Source of the DNA: Terriglobia bacterium
GTDB taxonomy: Bacteria; Acidobacteriota; Terriglobia; Terriglobales; Acidobacteriaceae
Assembly: GCA_020073495.1 (NCBI GenBank)
Contig: JAIQFD010000005.1
Coordinates: 62,001-126,000, forward strand
Length of the DNA stretch: 64,000 nt
Reading direction: 5' to 3'
Of the stretch, positions 52,470 to 60,740 are shown piece after piece. Within the stretch, counting starts at the first letter, position 1. Each line of letters opens with the position of its first letter. A model generated the notes under the pieces. The model ran no database searches. It was not told where the DNA came from and saw only the letters and a list, made by a program, of their open reading frames with translations. Both the position numbers and the translations under genes were made by a program.

Positions 52470-52699
52470 CGAACATCAACGAATTCGAGCAGAAGGTTCT
52501 AGCCGACCTTTCGGAACTCAAGGCACACATGCGCTGGCTGGTCGGCAACGGCACACCGGGACTCATTCAGCAACTGGAGCGCCGCGTCGAGGAGCACGAG
52601 AAATTCGTCCAGCGCGCCGGAGGGATCGGCGCCGCCGTGGGCGTGATCCTCACGCTGATCCACCTCACCATCGACTACCTGCGCGCCACGCACCGCTGA
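52466..52699 (+). CDS. Holin-like small membrane protein
   Basis: 77 residues: a charged, mostly helical N-terminal part (about 1-46) and one membrane helix (GGIGAAVGVILTLIHLTI, about 50-70), ending in a short basic tail (RATHR). Its place just before the glucosaminidase is that of holins and XhlA-like lysis proteins. Its ATG overlaps the stop of the tail gene. Confidence 0.6.
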   Translation: MTNINEFEQKVLADLSELKAHMRWLVGNGTPGLIQQLERRVEEHEKFVQRAGGIGAAVGVILTLIHLTIDYLRATHR

Positions 52700-52708
52700 T
52701 TATCTTCC

Positions 52709-53161
52709 ATGACGAAGGATGAATTCATTCGCCTCGCCACCGAGGCGGCGCGGGAATGCTTGCGCCAGAGCGGGTTCCCGCCGGGGATCACCGTCGCGCA
52801 GGCGGCGCTGGAGAGCGATTGGGGCGATTCGCTGCTCTCACGCGAGGCGCACAACTATTTCGGCATCAAGGCACACGGCGGCGGGCCGTTCGTCGAGCTA
52901 TCCACGACCGAGGTCCGTGATGGCCAGGCGGTGCGCTGCACGGCTCGCTTCGTCCGCTACGGATCCATGCAGGCGTGCTTCGCCGATCGCGACCGCATCA
53001 TCACGGACCTTGCCTGCTACGAGGAAGCCCGTGCCTGTACTGCGGATCCCGAGGCATTCATCCGGGCTCTCGCGAAACACTGGGCGACCGACCCGTGCTA
53101 CGCCGAGAAGGTCCTCGCGCTCTATCGCCGGCACCACTTCGCTCAGCTTGATAACGAATAG
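52709..53161 (+). CDS. Endolysin: mannosyl-glycoprotein endo-beta-N-acetylglucosaminidase-like (FlgJ type)
   Basis: 150 residues covering a complete glucosaminidase domain. GITVAQAALESDWGDSLLSR carries the catalytic Glu, followed by NYFGIKAHG, RFVRYGSMQACFADRDR and KHWATDPCYAEKVLALYR, a typical layout for phage and cell-wall hydrolases of this family. It cuts peptidoglycan glycans; with the preceding holin-like gene it forms a lysis pair. No signal peptide is present, consistent with release through a holin. Confidence 0.85.
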   Translation: MTKDEFIRLATEAARECLRQSGFPPGITVAQAALESDWGDSLLSREAHNYFGIKAHGGGPFVELSTTEVRDGQAVRCTARFVRYGSMQACFADRDRIITDLACYEEARACTADPEAFIRALAKHWATDPCYAEKVLALYRRHHFAQLDNE

Positions 53162-53165
53162 CGCT

Positions 53166-53228
53166 CAGCCTTCAGCAGCCAGTACTCAGCGGTTTCACTG
53201 AGTACTGAGTGCCGAGTACTGAGTACTC
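53166..53228. repeat. Nine-heptad element (CAGNNNN/AGTACTG type)
   Basis: Nine 7-nt words: CAGCCTT, CAGCAGC, CAGTACT, CAGCGGT, TTCACTG, AGTACTG, AGTGCCG, AGTACTG, AGTACTC. The first half uses words starting CAG, the second their inverse. Its 63-nt length equals that of the element at 48571-48633. It ends right before a Shine-Dalgarno. Confidence 0.75.
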
Positions 53229-53240
53229 GAAGGAGCGACT

Positions 53241-53498
53241 ATGAACTTTCTCGCAAAGTTGTTACGTGGCATCGCCTTCATCCCCGCCGTAGTGACCGGA
53301 ATCGAGGGGCTGTTCGGATCGAAGAGCGGCGCCGAGAAGAAGGAATCGGTGCTGTCGTTCGTCAGCGCCGCTATCTCGATGGCGGAATCGATCTCCAATC
53401 GAGAGATCCTCGATGAGGGCAAGTTTCGCGATGGGCTCAGCAAGGTCATCGACGGCACGGTGCAGTGCCTGAACGCCTCCACCTGGGCGAAGCAATAA
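53241..53498 (+). CDS. Small protein at the right end of the island
   Basis: 85 residues with GAAGGAG before the ATG. An amphipathic or hydrophobic N-terminus (FLAKLLRGIAFIPAVVTGIEGLF) is followed by a charged helical part. It is unlike anything I recognise; it might act in lysis or as a small tail-associated protein. It is the last plus-strand gene before the convergent PDH operon. Confidence 0.6.
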   Translation: MNFLAKLLRGIAFIPAVVTGIEGLFGSKSGAEKKESVLSFVSAAISMAESISNREILDEGKFRDGLSKVIDGTVQCLNASTWAKQ

Positions 53499-53503
53499 AG
53501 GAA

Positions 53504-53527
53504 ACGGCAGGCCGGTCGGCCTGCCGT
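53504..53527. terminator. Hairpin between island and PDH operon
   Basis: A perfect 10-bp stem (53504-53513 with 53518-53527) and 4-nt loop GGTC. No T-tract follows on either strand, so it may act as a bidirectional barrier or weak terminator between convergent genes. Confidence 0.55.
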
Positions 53528-53550
53528 CGCAATTCCACGTGGAACGTTCG

Positions 53551-54930
53551 CTAGTAGATCGACTCGCTCCAGCCTTCCAGGTTCTTCTTCAGCGTGGCCA
53601 GGAACCTGTCGGCGTCGGCGCCGTCCACCACCCGGTGATCGTAGCCGAGCGAGACATGGATGATGTGGCGGATCACGATGTTGTCGCTGCCATCCTCGTC
53701 AGTGCGCACCACGGGCGTCTTGAAGATGCCGCCCATTCCCATGATCGCTACCTGCGGCTGGTTGATGATGGGCATGCCGAACAGCGGGCCGAACACCCCG
53801 GGATTGGTGATGGTGAAGGTGCCGCCCTGGACTTCGTCGGGCCGCAGCTTCTTCGAGCGCGCGCGCTCGGCGATGTCGGTGATGGCGCGCTGCAGCCCCA
53901 CGAAGCTCAGCTCCTCGGCGTTCTTGATGACGGGCACGATCAGCCCCCACTCCAGCGCCACCGCGATCCCGAGGTTGATGTTCTTGTGGTAGCGGATGTT
54001 GTCGCCTTCGACCGAGCTGTTCACGATCGGGTGCTGGCGGATAGCGTTGATCACGGCTCGCGCGAAGAACGGCATCACCGTCAGCTTCACGCCATTCGCC
54101 TCCTCGAACTTCGCCTTTTCCCGCTCGCGGAGGCGCATGATGCGCGTGACGTCGACCTCGAAGACCGAGTACACGTGCGCGCTGGTGTGCTTGGACTCGA
54201 CCATGCGCTGCGCGATGATCTTCCGCATCTGCGACATGGCTACCAACTCGCCGGGCACTGCGATCGGACCGCGCTCGGGCGGGGGAGCTGCGGGCTGGGC
54301 CGCTGCCCGTGCCGGCATCTCCATCGGACGCGCTGCGGGAGCGGCCGCCCCACGAGACGGCGCAGCCGCCGCGACGCCCGGGTGTTGCTCCACGAAGCCC
54401 AGGATGTCGTCTTTGGTGATGCGTCCGCCCAGGCCGGTCCCGGCTACTTGCGTCAGGTTCACCCCGTATTCCTTTGCGATGCGGCGCACCAGCGGGCTGG
54501 AGCGTACGTGTTCTGCTTCCTGGTCGCGATCGGTCGCGGGGAACTCGATCACCGACTCCTTGTGCGGGGCGGCCGCCGGCTGCTCTTTGGCACGCGCGGC
54601 GGGTTGCGGCTTCGCAGCTTCCATCTTGGGCTGAGGAGCGGCCTTGGCCGGGGCCGCCGGCTTAGCGGCTGGCGCCGCGGCCACCGACTCGCCTTCGGCG
54701 GCGATCGTGCCCACCACCGTATTCACCTGTACGGTCGTGCCTTCCTTCACCTTGATCTCGGTCAGCACTCCCGAGGCGGGCGCAGGGATCTCGGCGTCCA
54801 CCTTGTCGGTCGAGATCTCGAACAGCGGCTCGTCGCGCTGCACCTTCTCCCCGGGCTTCTTCAGCCACTTGGTCAGCGTGCCTTCAAAGATCGATTCGCC
54901 CATCTGGGGCATGATCACGTCAGTCGGCAT
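53551..54930 (-). CDS. pdhC: Pyruvate dehydrogenase complex E2 (dihydrolipoamide acyltransferase)
   Basis: 459 residues from the ATG at 54928-54930; the frame is open further but the extension is not family-like. One lipoyl domain with Lys43 in STDKVDAEI, an Ala/Pro-rich linker, the E1/E3-binding domain (SSPLVRRIAKEYGVNLTQV, about 185-220) and the catalytic domain ending in GYDHRVVDGADADRF with the active-site His and Asp. It transfers acetyl groups to CoA. It is the last gene of the operon; a 2-oxoacid complex other than pyruvate remains possible. Confidence 0.92.
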   Translation of the reverse strand: MPTDVIMPQMGESIFEGTLTKWLKKPGEKVQRDEPLFEISTDKVDAEIPAPASGVLTEIKVKEGTTVQVNTVVGTIAAEGESVAAAPAAKPAAPAKAAPQPKMEAAKPQPAARAKEQPAAAPHKESVIEFPATDRDQEAEHVRSSPLVRRIAKEYGVNLTQVAGTGLGGRITKDDILGFVEQHPGVAAAAPSRGAAAPAARPMEMPARAAAQPAAPPPERGPIAVPGELVAMSQMRKIIAQRMVESKHTSAHVYSVFEVDVTRIMRLREREKAKFEEANGVKLTVMPFFARAVINAIRQHPIVNSSVEGDNIRYHKNINLGIAVALEWGLIVPVIKNAEELSFVGLQRAITDIAERARSKKLRPDEVQGGTFTITNPGVFGPLFGMPIINQPQVAIMGMGGIFKTPVVRTDEDGSDNIVIRHIIHVSLGYDHRVVDGADADRFLATLKKNLEGWSESIY

Positions 54931-55025
54931 GGTTCTTTTTCCCCACAGGCTGCTGGTTGGCCCGGCAGCGGGATTGCGATCCGTCATTATAAATAATGTT
55001 AGCGCGAGACGCCGCCCGCCCGTAT

Positions 55026-55994
55026 TTACGACTTCGGCGGCGGCCATGCATCGCCCCACTTCGCGCGCCGGGCCGCACGAAAAGCGTTTGGATCTGACTT
55101 CGTCACCGTGATCTCCCGCAGGTTTGGCGCCTCGCAGAGCGTCATCTTTATGTGTCCTTTGCCGTGGACCGGATGGCGCAGGATCCGCGCAGGAACCGTT
55201 GGAGCCGGTTTGCCGCGGACAAAGGCAAGGTAGGAGAACTTCTCGTCCTCGTAGCCCAGTTCGCCGGATTTCAGTCGCCGATGCAGGGAAGTCCGCTCTA
55301 GGCGCGCTGCAAAGTGACACCAGTCGCCGGGCCGCTTCGCCATCGGGCACTCAGCGTTGCCCGGGCAGGGCGCCAGAATGTGCTGTCCGTGCGCGAGCAG
55401 GGCCTCGCGCAAGGACAGCAGGGAAGCAAACCCGCGCGGCGTCCCCGGCTCGATGACGACGAGCGCCTTGCCCGACGCCTCCCACGCCCGCTTCAAAAGA
55501 TCCATTCGCCCCTTCTCTTGGATCTCGCCGAGCGCATACGCTGCAATGACCAGATCATGTTGCGCGAGCGCGGCAGAGCGCAGGTCGCTTGTAACCCACT
55601 TTGCGCGGCCGAGGCCTTGATGCGCCGCCGCGAGCTGCTTGCCCACCGCGACCATCTCCGCGTCGCGCTCAATGAGCGTGACTCGCTCGAGGTTTGGGAA
55701 TAGTTCGGCAGCGGTCCACGCGGCGGTGCCCGGTCCTGCGCCTAGGTCGAGCACACTGCGGATTTCGCCTACGCGTCCGCGCACTTCCTTCAACACGCCG
55801 GAGATCGCCGCGTAGGTCGCGGGCAGGCGCACCAGCAGATAAGCAAGGCGATGCTCCGAAGTGCTCAGCGCGATCTGCGGCAGGTCCGAGCGATAGCGCG
55901 CGCTGAGTTCTTCGCCGGCTCGGCGAATGGCCTTGAAATCGCGATTCTCGATGAGCGATTCGATGCTTTCGGCAAGCGCGTGCGGGAGCTGCAT
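55026..55994 (-). CDS. Rsm22-like small-ribosomal-subunit methyltransferase
   Basis: 322 residues. The SAM-binding motif VLDLGAGPGTAAW is near residue 80, and the C-terminal part carries the Cys-rich APCPGNAECPMA and DWCHFAARLERT of the Rsm22 family, known in mitochondria as a ribosome-assembly factor with iron-sulfur-type cysteines. Bacterial members are poorly studied. It begins 6 nt after pdhB within the PDH operon, between E1-beta and E2 genes. Confidence 0.82.
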   Translation of the reverse strand: MQLPHALAESIESLIENRDFKAIRRAGEELSARYRSDLPQIALSTSEHRLAYLLVRLPATYAAISGVLKEVRGRVGEIRSVLDLGAGPGTAAWTAAELFPNLERVTLIERDAEMVAVGKQLAAAHQGLGRAKWVTSDLRSAALAQHDLVIAAYALGEIQEKGRMDLLKRAWEASGKALVVIEPGTPRGFASLLSLREALLAHGQHILAPCPGNAECPMAKRPGDWCHFAARLERTSLHRRLKSGELGYEDEKFSYLAFVRGKPAPTVPARILRHPVHGKGHIKMTLCEAPNLREITVTKSDPNAFRAARRAKWGDAWPPPKS

Positions 55995-55999
55995 CCAGG

Positions 56000-56974
56000 T
56001 CAGTACTTCCGCAGCCAGCGCGCCTTTTCCACCACGTCCTTGGCGCTGGGCAGGAAGCGCTCCTCGAGCGGCGGGGAAAAGGGCACGGGAGTGTCCTGCG
56101 ACGTGATGCGCACGATGGGCGCGTCCAGCCAGTCGAACGCCTCTTCGTTGATGATGGCCTCGATCTCGCCCGCGATGCCGCCGGTCTTCGTGTCCTCGTG
56201 CAGGATGATGACCTTGTTCGTCTTCTTCACCGTTTCAGCGATGGCCTCGCTGTCCAGCGGCAGCAGTGTGCGCAGGTCCACGACTTCCAACTCGATGCCT
56301 TCCTTGGCCAGCGTCTCGGCGGCCCCGAGCGCGGTGTAGAGCATGGCCGCGTAGGTGATCACGCTGACGTGCTTGCCCTCGCGCGCCACGCGCGCCTTGC
56401 CGATCGGCACCGTGTAGTCGTCCTCCGGCAGCTCTTCTTTAATGCGCCGATAGAGGAACTTATGCTCGAGGTACAGCACGGGATTGGGGTCGCGAATGGC
56501 GGACTTGATCAGTCCCTTGGCGTCGTACGCCGTCGCGGGCGCGATCACTTTCATCCCCGGCGTGTGCACAAAGTACATCTCGGGGTTCTGCGAGTGGAAG
56601 GGCCCGCCGTGGACGCCGCCGCCGCACGGCCCGCGCATCACGATGGGCGCGGGCGCGCCCCAGCGGTAGTGCGACTTGGCCAGCATGTTGGTGATCTGGT
56701 TGAAGGCGCAGCCGATGAAATCGATGAACTGAAACTCCGCCACCGGCCGCAGCCCGGTGAGCGCCGCACCGAACGCCGCGCCCACAATGGCCGATTCCGC
56801 AATGGGCGTGTCCACCACCCGCTCCGGGCCGAAGTGGTGGATGAAGCCGTCGGTGACCTTGAACGCCCCGCCGTAGATACCGATGTCCTCGCCGATGCAG
56901 AACACGCTCGGGTCGCGCTCCATCTCCTCCCAGAGTCCCTGGCGGATGGCTTCGAGATAGGTGACGTGTGCCAT
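56000..56974 (-). CDS. pdhB: Pyruvate dehydrogenase E1 beta subunit
   Basis: 324 residues, the family length. Typical segments are IGEDIGIYGGAFKVTDG near the N-terminus, RVVDTPIAESAIVGAAFGAAL, VMRGPCGGGVHGGPFHSQ and, in the transketolase C-terminal domain, EVVDLRTLLPLDSEAI. It forms the E1 heterotetramer with PdhA and uses thiamine diphosphate to decarboxylate pyruvate. It starts 4 nt after pdhA, so the two are tightly coupled. Confidence 0.94.
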   Translation of the reverse strand: MAHVTYLEAIRQGLWEEMERDPSVFCIGEDIGIYGGAFKVTDGFIHHFGPERVVDTPIAESAIVGAAFGAALTGLRPVAEFQFIDFIGCAFNQITNMLAKSHYRWGAPAPIVMRGPCGGGVHGGPFHSQNPEMYFVHTPGMKVIAPATAYDAKGLIKSAIRDPNPVLYLEHKFLYRRIKEELPEDDYTVPIGKARVAREGKHVSVITYAAMLYTALGAAETLAKEGIELEVVDLRTLLPLDSEAIAETVKKTNKVIILHEDTKTGGIAGEIEAIINEEAFDWLDAPIVRITSQDTPVPFSPPLEERFLPSAKDVVEKARWLRKY

Positions 56975-56978
56975 AGCG

Positions 56979-58379
56979 CTATTTCAGATGCCCCGCCGCT
57001 TCCGTCGCTTTTAGCTTCGCCCCGGCCTTTGCGCCTTGCTTCAACCCATACTTAGGCTTGATCGCGTGGCACTTGCCGTCGCAGTAGACGCCCTGGTGCT
57101 CGGCGTCGGTCGCCGGATCCGGCATCGGTGACGCGACCGCGGCATCGCGGTCGGCCTCAAGCTGCTTCTCGACGTCCTCGATCACTTTCTTGTTCTCCTC
57201 CGCCGACAGCCACTTCTTCACCTTGACCAGGTAATTCTCGAAGCGCGCGATGGGGTCGCGCCGCTGCCAGTACTCGAACAGCGGACGCGGGACGTACTGG
57301 GCCGCGTCGTGGATGGCGTGGCCCTTCATGCGCATCATTTTGGCTTCGATGAGCGTCGGGCCTTCGCCGCGGCGGGCGCGCTCGCATGCCTCGTGCGCCG
57401 CGTCGTACACCTGGCAAGCGTCGGTGCCGTCGATGATCAGGCTGGGCACGCCGTAAGCTAGCGCGCGCTCCGCCAGATCTTTGATCGCGAATTGCCGCTC
57501 GTTGGGCGTCGAGTATCCCCAAAGATTGTTTTCCACGATCAGCACCAGCCCCAGCTTCTGCACCGCAGCGAAGTTCAGCCCCTCGTGGAAGACTCCCGTG
57601 GACTGGCCGCCATCGCCGATATAGGTCATGACGGCGATGCTGCGTCCCTGGTAGCGTGCGCCCAGCGCCACGCCGGCCATCACCGGGATCAAGTCGCCGA
57701 GCATGGAGATTGGCGCGACAACGTTACGCTCGTAGATGTCGCCGAAGTGCGAGCTGGCGTCGCGCCCCCATGTCGGCGAGTCGGCCTTGGCCATGTACTG
57801 CCGCATGATGTCGCGGGCCGCGAAGCCCTTCACCAGCATCGAGCCCTGGTTGCGGATCATCGGCGCCAGCCACTCGTCCTTCTTCAACGCGAACGCCGAG
57901 GCGCACGAGCACGCCTCCTGCCCCAGGCCGAAGTACACCCCGCCGACCACCTTGCCCTGCTTGTACAGGTTCTCGAGCGCCGTCTCCATGCGGCGATTCA
58001 AGTGCATCCAGCGGTAGATCTCGATGGATTGTTCACGCGTCAGATACTTCGACTCGCGGATGGGCGGCGCGGGCGAGTCGAGCTTGCCCTCGACTTCCCA
58101 TTTCACCTCGCCGTCCTTCTCGACTTGCAGGAGCCGGAAATCAGGGACTTCAAGTCGCCAGTCGGGGATGCCGTAGCGGTTGGTGCGCGGCGTCCCGTCT
58201 CCCTGACTTCCAGGAGAGACCCTGCCGGCAACGTCTCTACTCGGAGGCGCTCCGAAATTGTGCGCGCGCACCGGGACAGTCGCGGCCCGGTACGCGGTCA
58301 GATTGAGGTCCTTCAGGTCTTGCGCTTTGGCGGCGGGCTTCTGTGGCCGGTGACCGTTCTTTTTATTCTTCTTCGCCAT
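56979..58379 (-). CDS. pdhA: Pyruvate dehydrogenase E1 alpha subunit with N-terminal extension
   Basis: 466 residues from the ATG at 58377-58379, about 100 longer than the usual subunit. The thiamine-diphosphate motif starts with GDGGQSTGVFHEGLNFAA and ends in ENN. Extra sequence is a basic, low-complexity N-terminus (about 1-75) and a C-terminal tail with YCDGKC that could bind metal. The N-terminal extension includes RDVAGRVSPG, encoded by a palindrome (58215-58238). It follows lipB by 8 nt. A longer frame to 58493 overlaps lipB only as a shadow. Confidence 0.92.
   Translation of the reverse strand: MAKKNKKNGHRPQKPAAKAQDLKDLNLTAYRAATVPVRAHNFGAPPSRDVAGRVSPGSQGDGTPRTNRYGIPDWRLEVPDFRLLQVEKDGEVKWEVEGKLDSPAPPIRESKYLTREQSIEIYRWMHLNRRMETALENLYKQGKVVGGVYFGLGQEACSCASAFALKKDEWLAPMIRNQGSMLVKGFAARDIMRQYMAKADSPTWGRDASSHFGDIYERNVVAPISMLGDLIPVMAGVALGARYQGRSIAVMTYIGDGGQSTGVFHEGLNFAAVQKLGLVLIVENNLWGYSTPNERQFAIKDLAERALAYGVPSLIIDGTDACQVYDAAHEACERARRGEGPTLIEAKMMRMKGHAIHDAAQYVPRPLFEYWQRRDPIARFENYLVKVKKWLSAEENKKVIEDVEKQLEADRDAAVASPMPDPATDAEHQGVYCDGKCHAIKPKYGLKQGAKAGAKLKATEAAGHLK
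58215..58238. repeat. Palindrome inside the N-terminal coding region of pdhA
   Basis: AGAGAC and GTCTCT (58215-58220 with 58233-58238) enclose TGCCGGCA (58223-58230), itself palindromic, with only two unpaired positions per arm. On the minus strand this reads as a GTAGAGACGTTGCC-type repeat end. It is in frame. Confidence 0.45.
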
Positions 58380-58387
58380 CCGTATGC

Positions 58388-59161
58388 CTAGGCCCAGGGA
58401 GTGTCGTCGCCGTGCATGGCGCGCAGCCCGGCCGGCTCTTTCAGCGGTACGCCCACGGCGCGGCCGACCAACGCATCGAGAGTATCCACCCACAGTATCT
58501 GCGATTCAAACACCTTGCCGAAATTACGGACCACGACTTCCGCGACCTGGTCGAGCGCCGGCGTCGCGCGGCCGGGGTCGAGTGCTGCGATCGCCGTGTG
58601 AAGCGACATGACCGGCCTGTCGGAGATGCCGCAGGGCACGATGAGCTTGAACTGGTCGAGGTCGGTGGAGACATTCAGTGCGAAGCCGTGCGAGGTCACG
58701 CCGCGCGAGATGTGCACCCCGATGGCCGCCAACTTGGCCTCGGGGTCGAAGGTCCACACGCCGGTGCGGCCGGCGATGCGCTTGGCGGCCACGCCGAAGT
58801 CGGCGCAGGTGCGGATGAGCACCTCTTCTATATGGCGGACGTAATCCACCGCGCCCATACGCTTCGCCCGGTCGCGCAGATCGAAGATGGGATACCCGAC
58901 GAGCTGTCCCGGACCGTGGTAGGTCACGTCGCCGCCGCGATCGCACTCGAAGATCTCTATACTCGCGCGCCGCATCTGCTCGTCGGAGGCGACCACGTTC
59001 TTCCGCGTGGCATTCCGCCCCAGCGTGATCACCGGGGGATGCTCAAGAAGAAGAAGGGTGTCGGCGATGCGGCCCTGTTTGCGCAGATCCACGAGCGTCT
59101 GCTGCAGGCGTGTGGCGGTCGCATAATCGACCATGCCGAGTTGGACGACGTTGATGACCAC
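58388..59161 (-). CDS. lipB: Octanoyl-[acyl-carrier-protein]:protein transferase
   Basis: 257 residues from a GTG start. The family signature RGGDVTYHGPGQLVGYPIFDL is near residue 75, and the catalytic Cys177 (IVPCGISD) and Lys143 (AKLAAIGVHISRG) are in place. LipB attaches octanoate to the lipoyl domain, the first step in lipoylation of E2, so its location among the PDH genes makes sense. It lies 12 nt after lpdA and 8 nt before pdhA. Confidence 0.93.
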   Translation of the reverse strand: MVINVVQLGMVDYATATRLQQTLVDLRKQGRIADTLLLLEHPPVITLGRNATRKNVVASDEQMRRASIEIFECDRGGDVTYHGPGQLVGYPIFDLRDRAKRMGAVDYVRHIEEVLIRTCADFGVAAKRIAGRTGVWTFDPEAKLAAIGVHISRGVTSHGFALNVSTDLDQFKLIVPCGISDRPVMSLHTAIAALDPGRATPALDQVAEVVVRNFGKVFESQILWVDTLDALVGRAVGVPLKEPAGLRAMHGDDTPWA

Positions 59162-59173
59162 GCCGAGTTGCCC

Positions 59174-60598
59174 CTATGCGTTGATCGCCATCCCGTACAC
59201 CGAGCTGAAGGCGTCGCCCATGGCCTCGTACAGCGTCGGGTGGGCGTGGGTGGTGAACATCAGGTCCTCGACCGTGGCCTCTGACTCCATCGCGGCGACC
59301 GCTTCGGAGATCATCTCGGTTGCGCCCGGGCCTATGATATGCACGCCCAGGATCTCGCCGTACTTTGCGCCCGCGACCACCTTGATGAATCCGTCATGCG
59401 AGCCCACGATTGACGCCTTTGAATTCCCGGCGAAGGGGAACTTGCCGACCTTGATGTCGAGCTTCCTCTCTCGCGCTGCCGCCTCGGTCAGGCCGACTGA
59501 CCCGATCTGCGGCTCGCAATAGGTGCAGCCGGGGATGCGCTCGCGCTTCACCGGCCTGCCTTCTTTGCCGGCGATCTTGGCCACCGCCACCAGGCCTTCC
59601 ATCGCTCCCGCGTGCGCCAGTTGCGGCATGCCGGCGACGATATCGCCGACGGCATATATGCCCGGTTCGCCCGTCTGCATCCATTCATTGGTGTGGACGA
59701 ACCCGCGCTCCACCTTGATGTTCTTCACCTTCTCCAGCCCGACGTTCTCCGTGTTGGGCTTGCGGCCGACGGCGATCAGGATCTTCTCCGCATCGATCTT
59801 CTGCGATTTGCCGTCAGCGGTGATGGAGACCGCCACCCCGTCTTTCGATCTCTCGACCTTGTCCACCTTGGCCCCGACGTAGAAATTGATGCCGCGCTTC
59901 TTGAACACCCGCGCCAGTTCTTTCGAGATCTCTTCGTCCTCGACCGGCACCAGCCGCGGCAGCATCTCGAGGATGGTCACCTCGCTGCCGAACGACTTGT
60001 AGATCGACGCGAACTCCACGCCCACAGCCCCCGCGCCGACAACGATCAGCGACTTGGGGATCGAATCCAGGCTCAGGATCTCGACGTTGGTCAGGATGCG
60101 CGCGTCCGGCTCCAGGCCGGGGAGCATACGCGCCTCCGAGCCGGTAGCGAGCAGCACGTTTTTCGCTTTGGTAATGGTGCGCTCACCGCCCGCGCCGGCG
60201 GTGACCTCGATCTCGAAGACACCGTTCTTCGCCGGCCCGGTCAGGCGGCCATAGCCCGCGATGGTCGTCACCTTATTCTTGCGCATCAAAAACTCGAGTC
60301 CCTTGGCGTGCTTGAGGACGATCTTGTTCTTGCGTTGCATGATGACCGCCCAGTCGATTTTCACGTTCTCGGCGCCCACCAGGCCGAACTCCTTGCCTTC
60401 TTTCACGTGGTCGTAGATCTCAGCATTAAAGAGGAGGGCTTTGGTGGGAATGCAGCCCACGTGCAGGCAGGTTCCGCCCAGCTTCGCGTCCTTCTCGATG
60501 AGCGCAGTCTTCAGCCCGTATTGGCCGGCGCGGATGGCGGCGGTGTATCCGGCCGGGCCGCTCCCGATGATGGCAACATCGTAGATCGTCTCTGCCAA
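59174..60598 (-). CDS. lpdA: Dihydrolipoamide dehydrogenase (E3)
   Basis: 474 residues from a TTG start, with AGGGGAG 8 nt before it. The FAD-binding IIGSGPAGYTAAIRAGQ is followed by the redox pair Cys44 and Cys49 (GGTCLHVGCIPTK), then an NAD-binding domain (VVGAGAVGVEFASIY) and the dimer domain ending in THAHPTLYEA, with the catalytic His-Glu pair. It reoxidises the lipoyl arm of E2 with NAD+. It is the first gene of the operon. Confidence 0.95.
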   Translation of the reverse strand: MAETIYDVAIIGSGPAGYTAAIRAGQYGLKTALIEKDAKLGGTCLHVGCIPTKALLFNAEIYDHVKEGKEFGLVGAENVKIDWAVIMQRKNKIVLKHAKGLEFLMRKNKVTTIAGYGRLTGPAKNGVFEIEVTAGAGGERTITKAKNVLLATGSEARMLPGLEPDARILTNVEILSLDSIPKSLIVVGAGAVGVEFASIYKSFGSEVTILEMLPRLVPVEDEEISKELARVFKKRGINFYVGAKVDKVERSKDGVAVSITADGKSQKIDAEKILIAVGRKPNTENVGLEKVKNIKVERGFVHTNEWMQTGEPGIYAVGDIVAGMPQLAHAGAMEGLVAVAKIAGKEGRPVKRERIPGCTYCEPQIGSVGLTEAAARERKLDIKVGKFPFAGNSKASIVGSHDGFIKVVAGAKYGEILGVHIIGPGATEMISEAVAAMESEATVEDLMFTTHAHPTLYEAMGDAFSSVYGMAINA

Positions 60599-60740
60599 GG
60601 TCTTGCTCCCCTTCTGAATAGGATTCCGTCAGATAGACAGTCAGCCATTGTACGGCAGGCGGCGGACGCAGACGAATCCCGCCGCCTCCTATTCGATTCA
60701 GCAGTCCAGGATTTAGAATCAGCGCCCGGAGGTGTACCGC

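Noticed and set aside
32186-53550. Attachment-site duplication flanking the island
   Set aside because: I compared the gaps after folD and before the PDH operon by eye and found no shared exact segment long enough to call; neither end lies in a tRNA gene.
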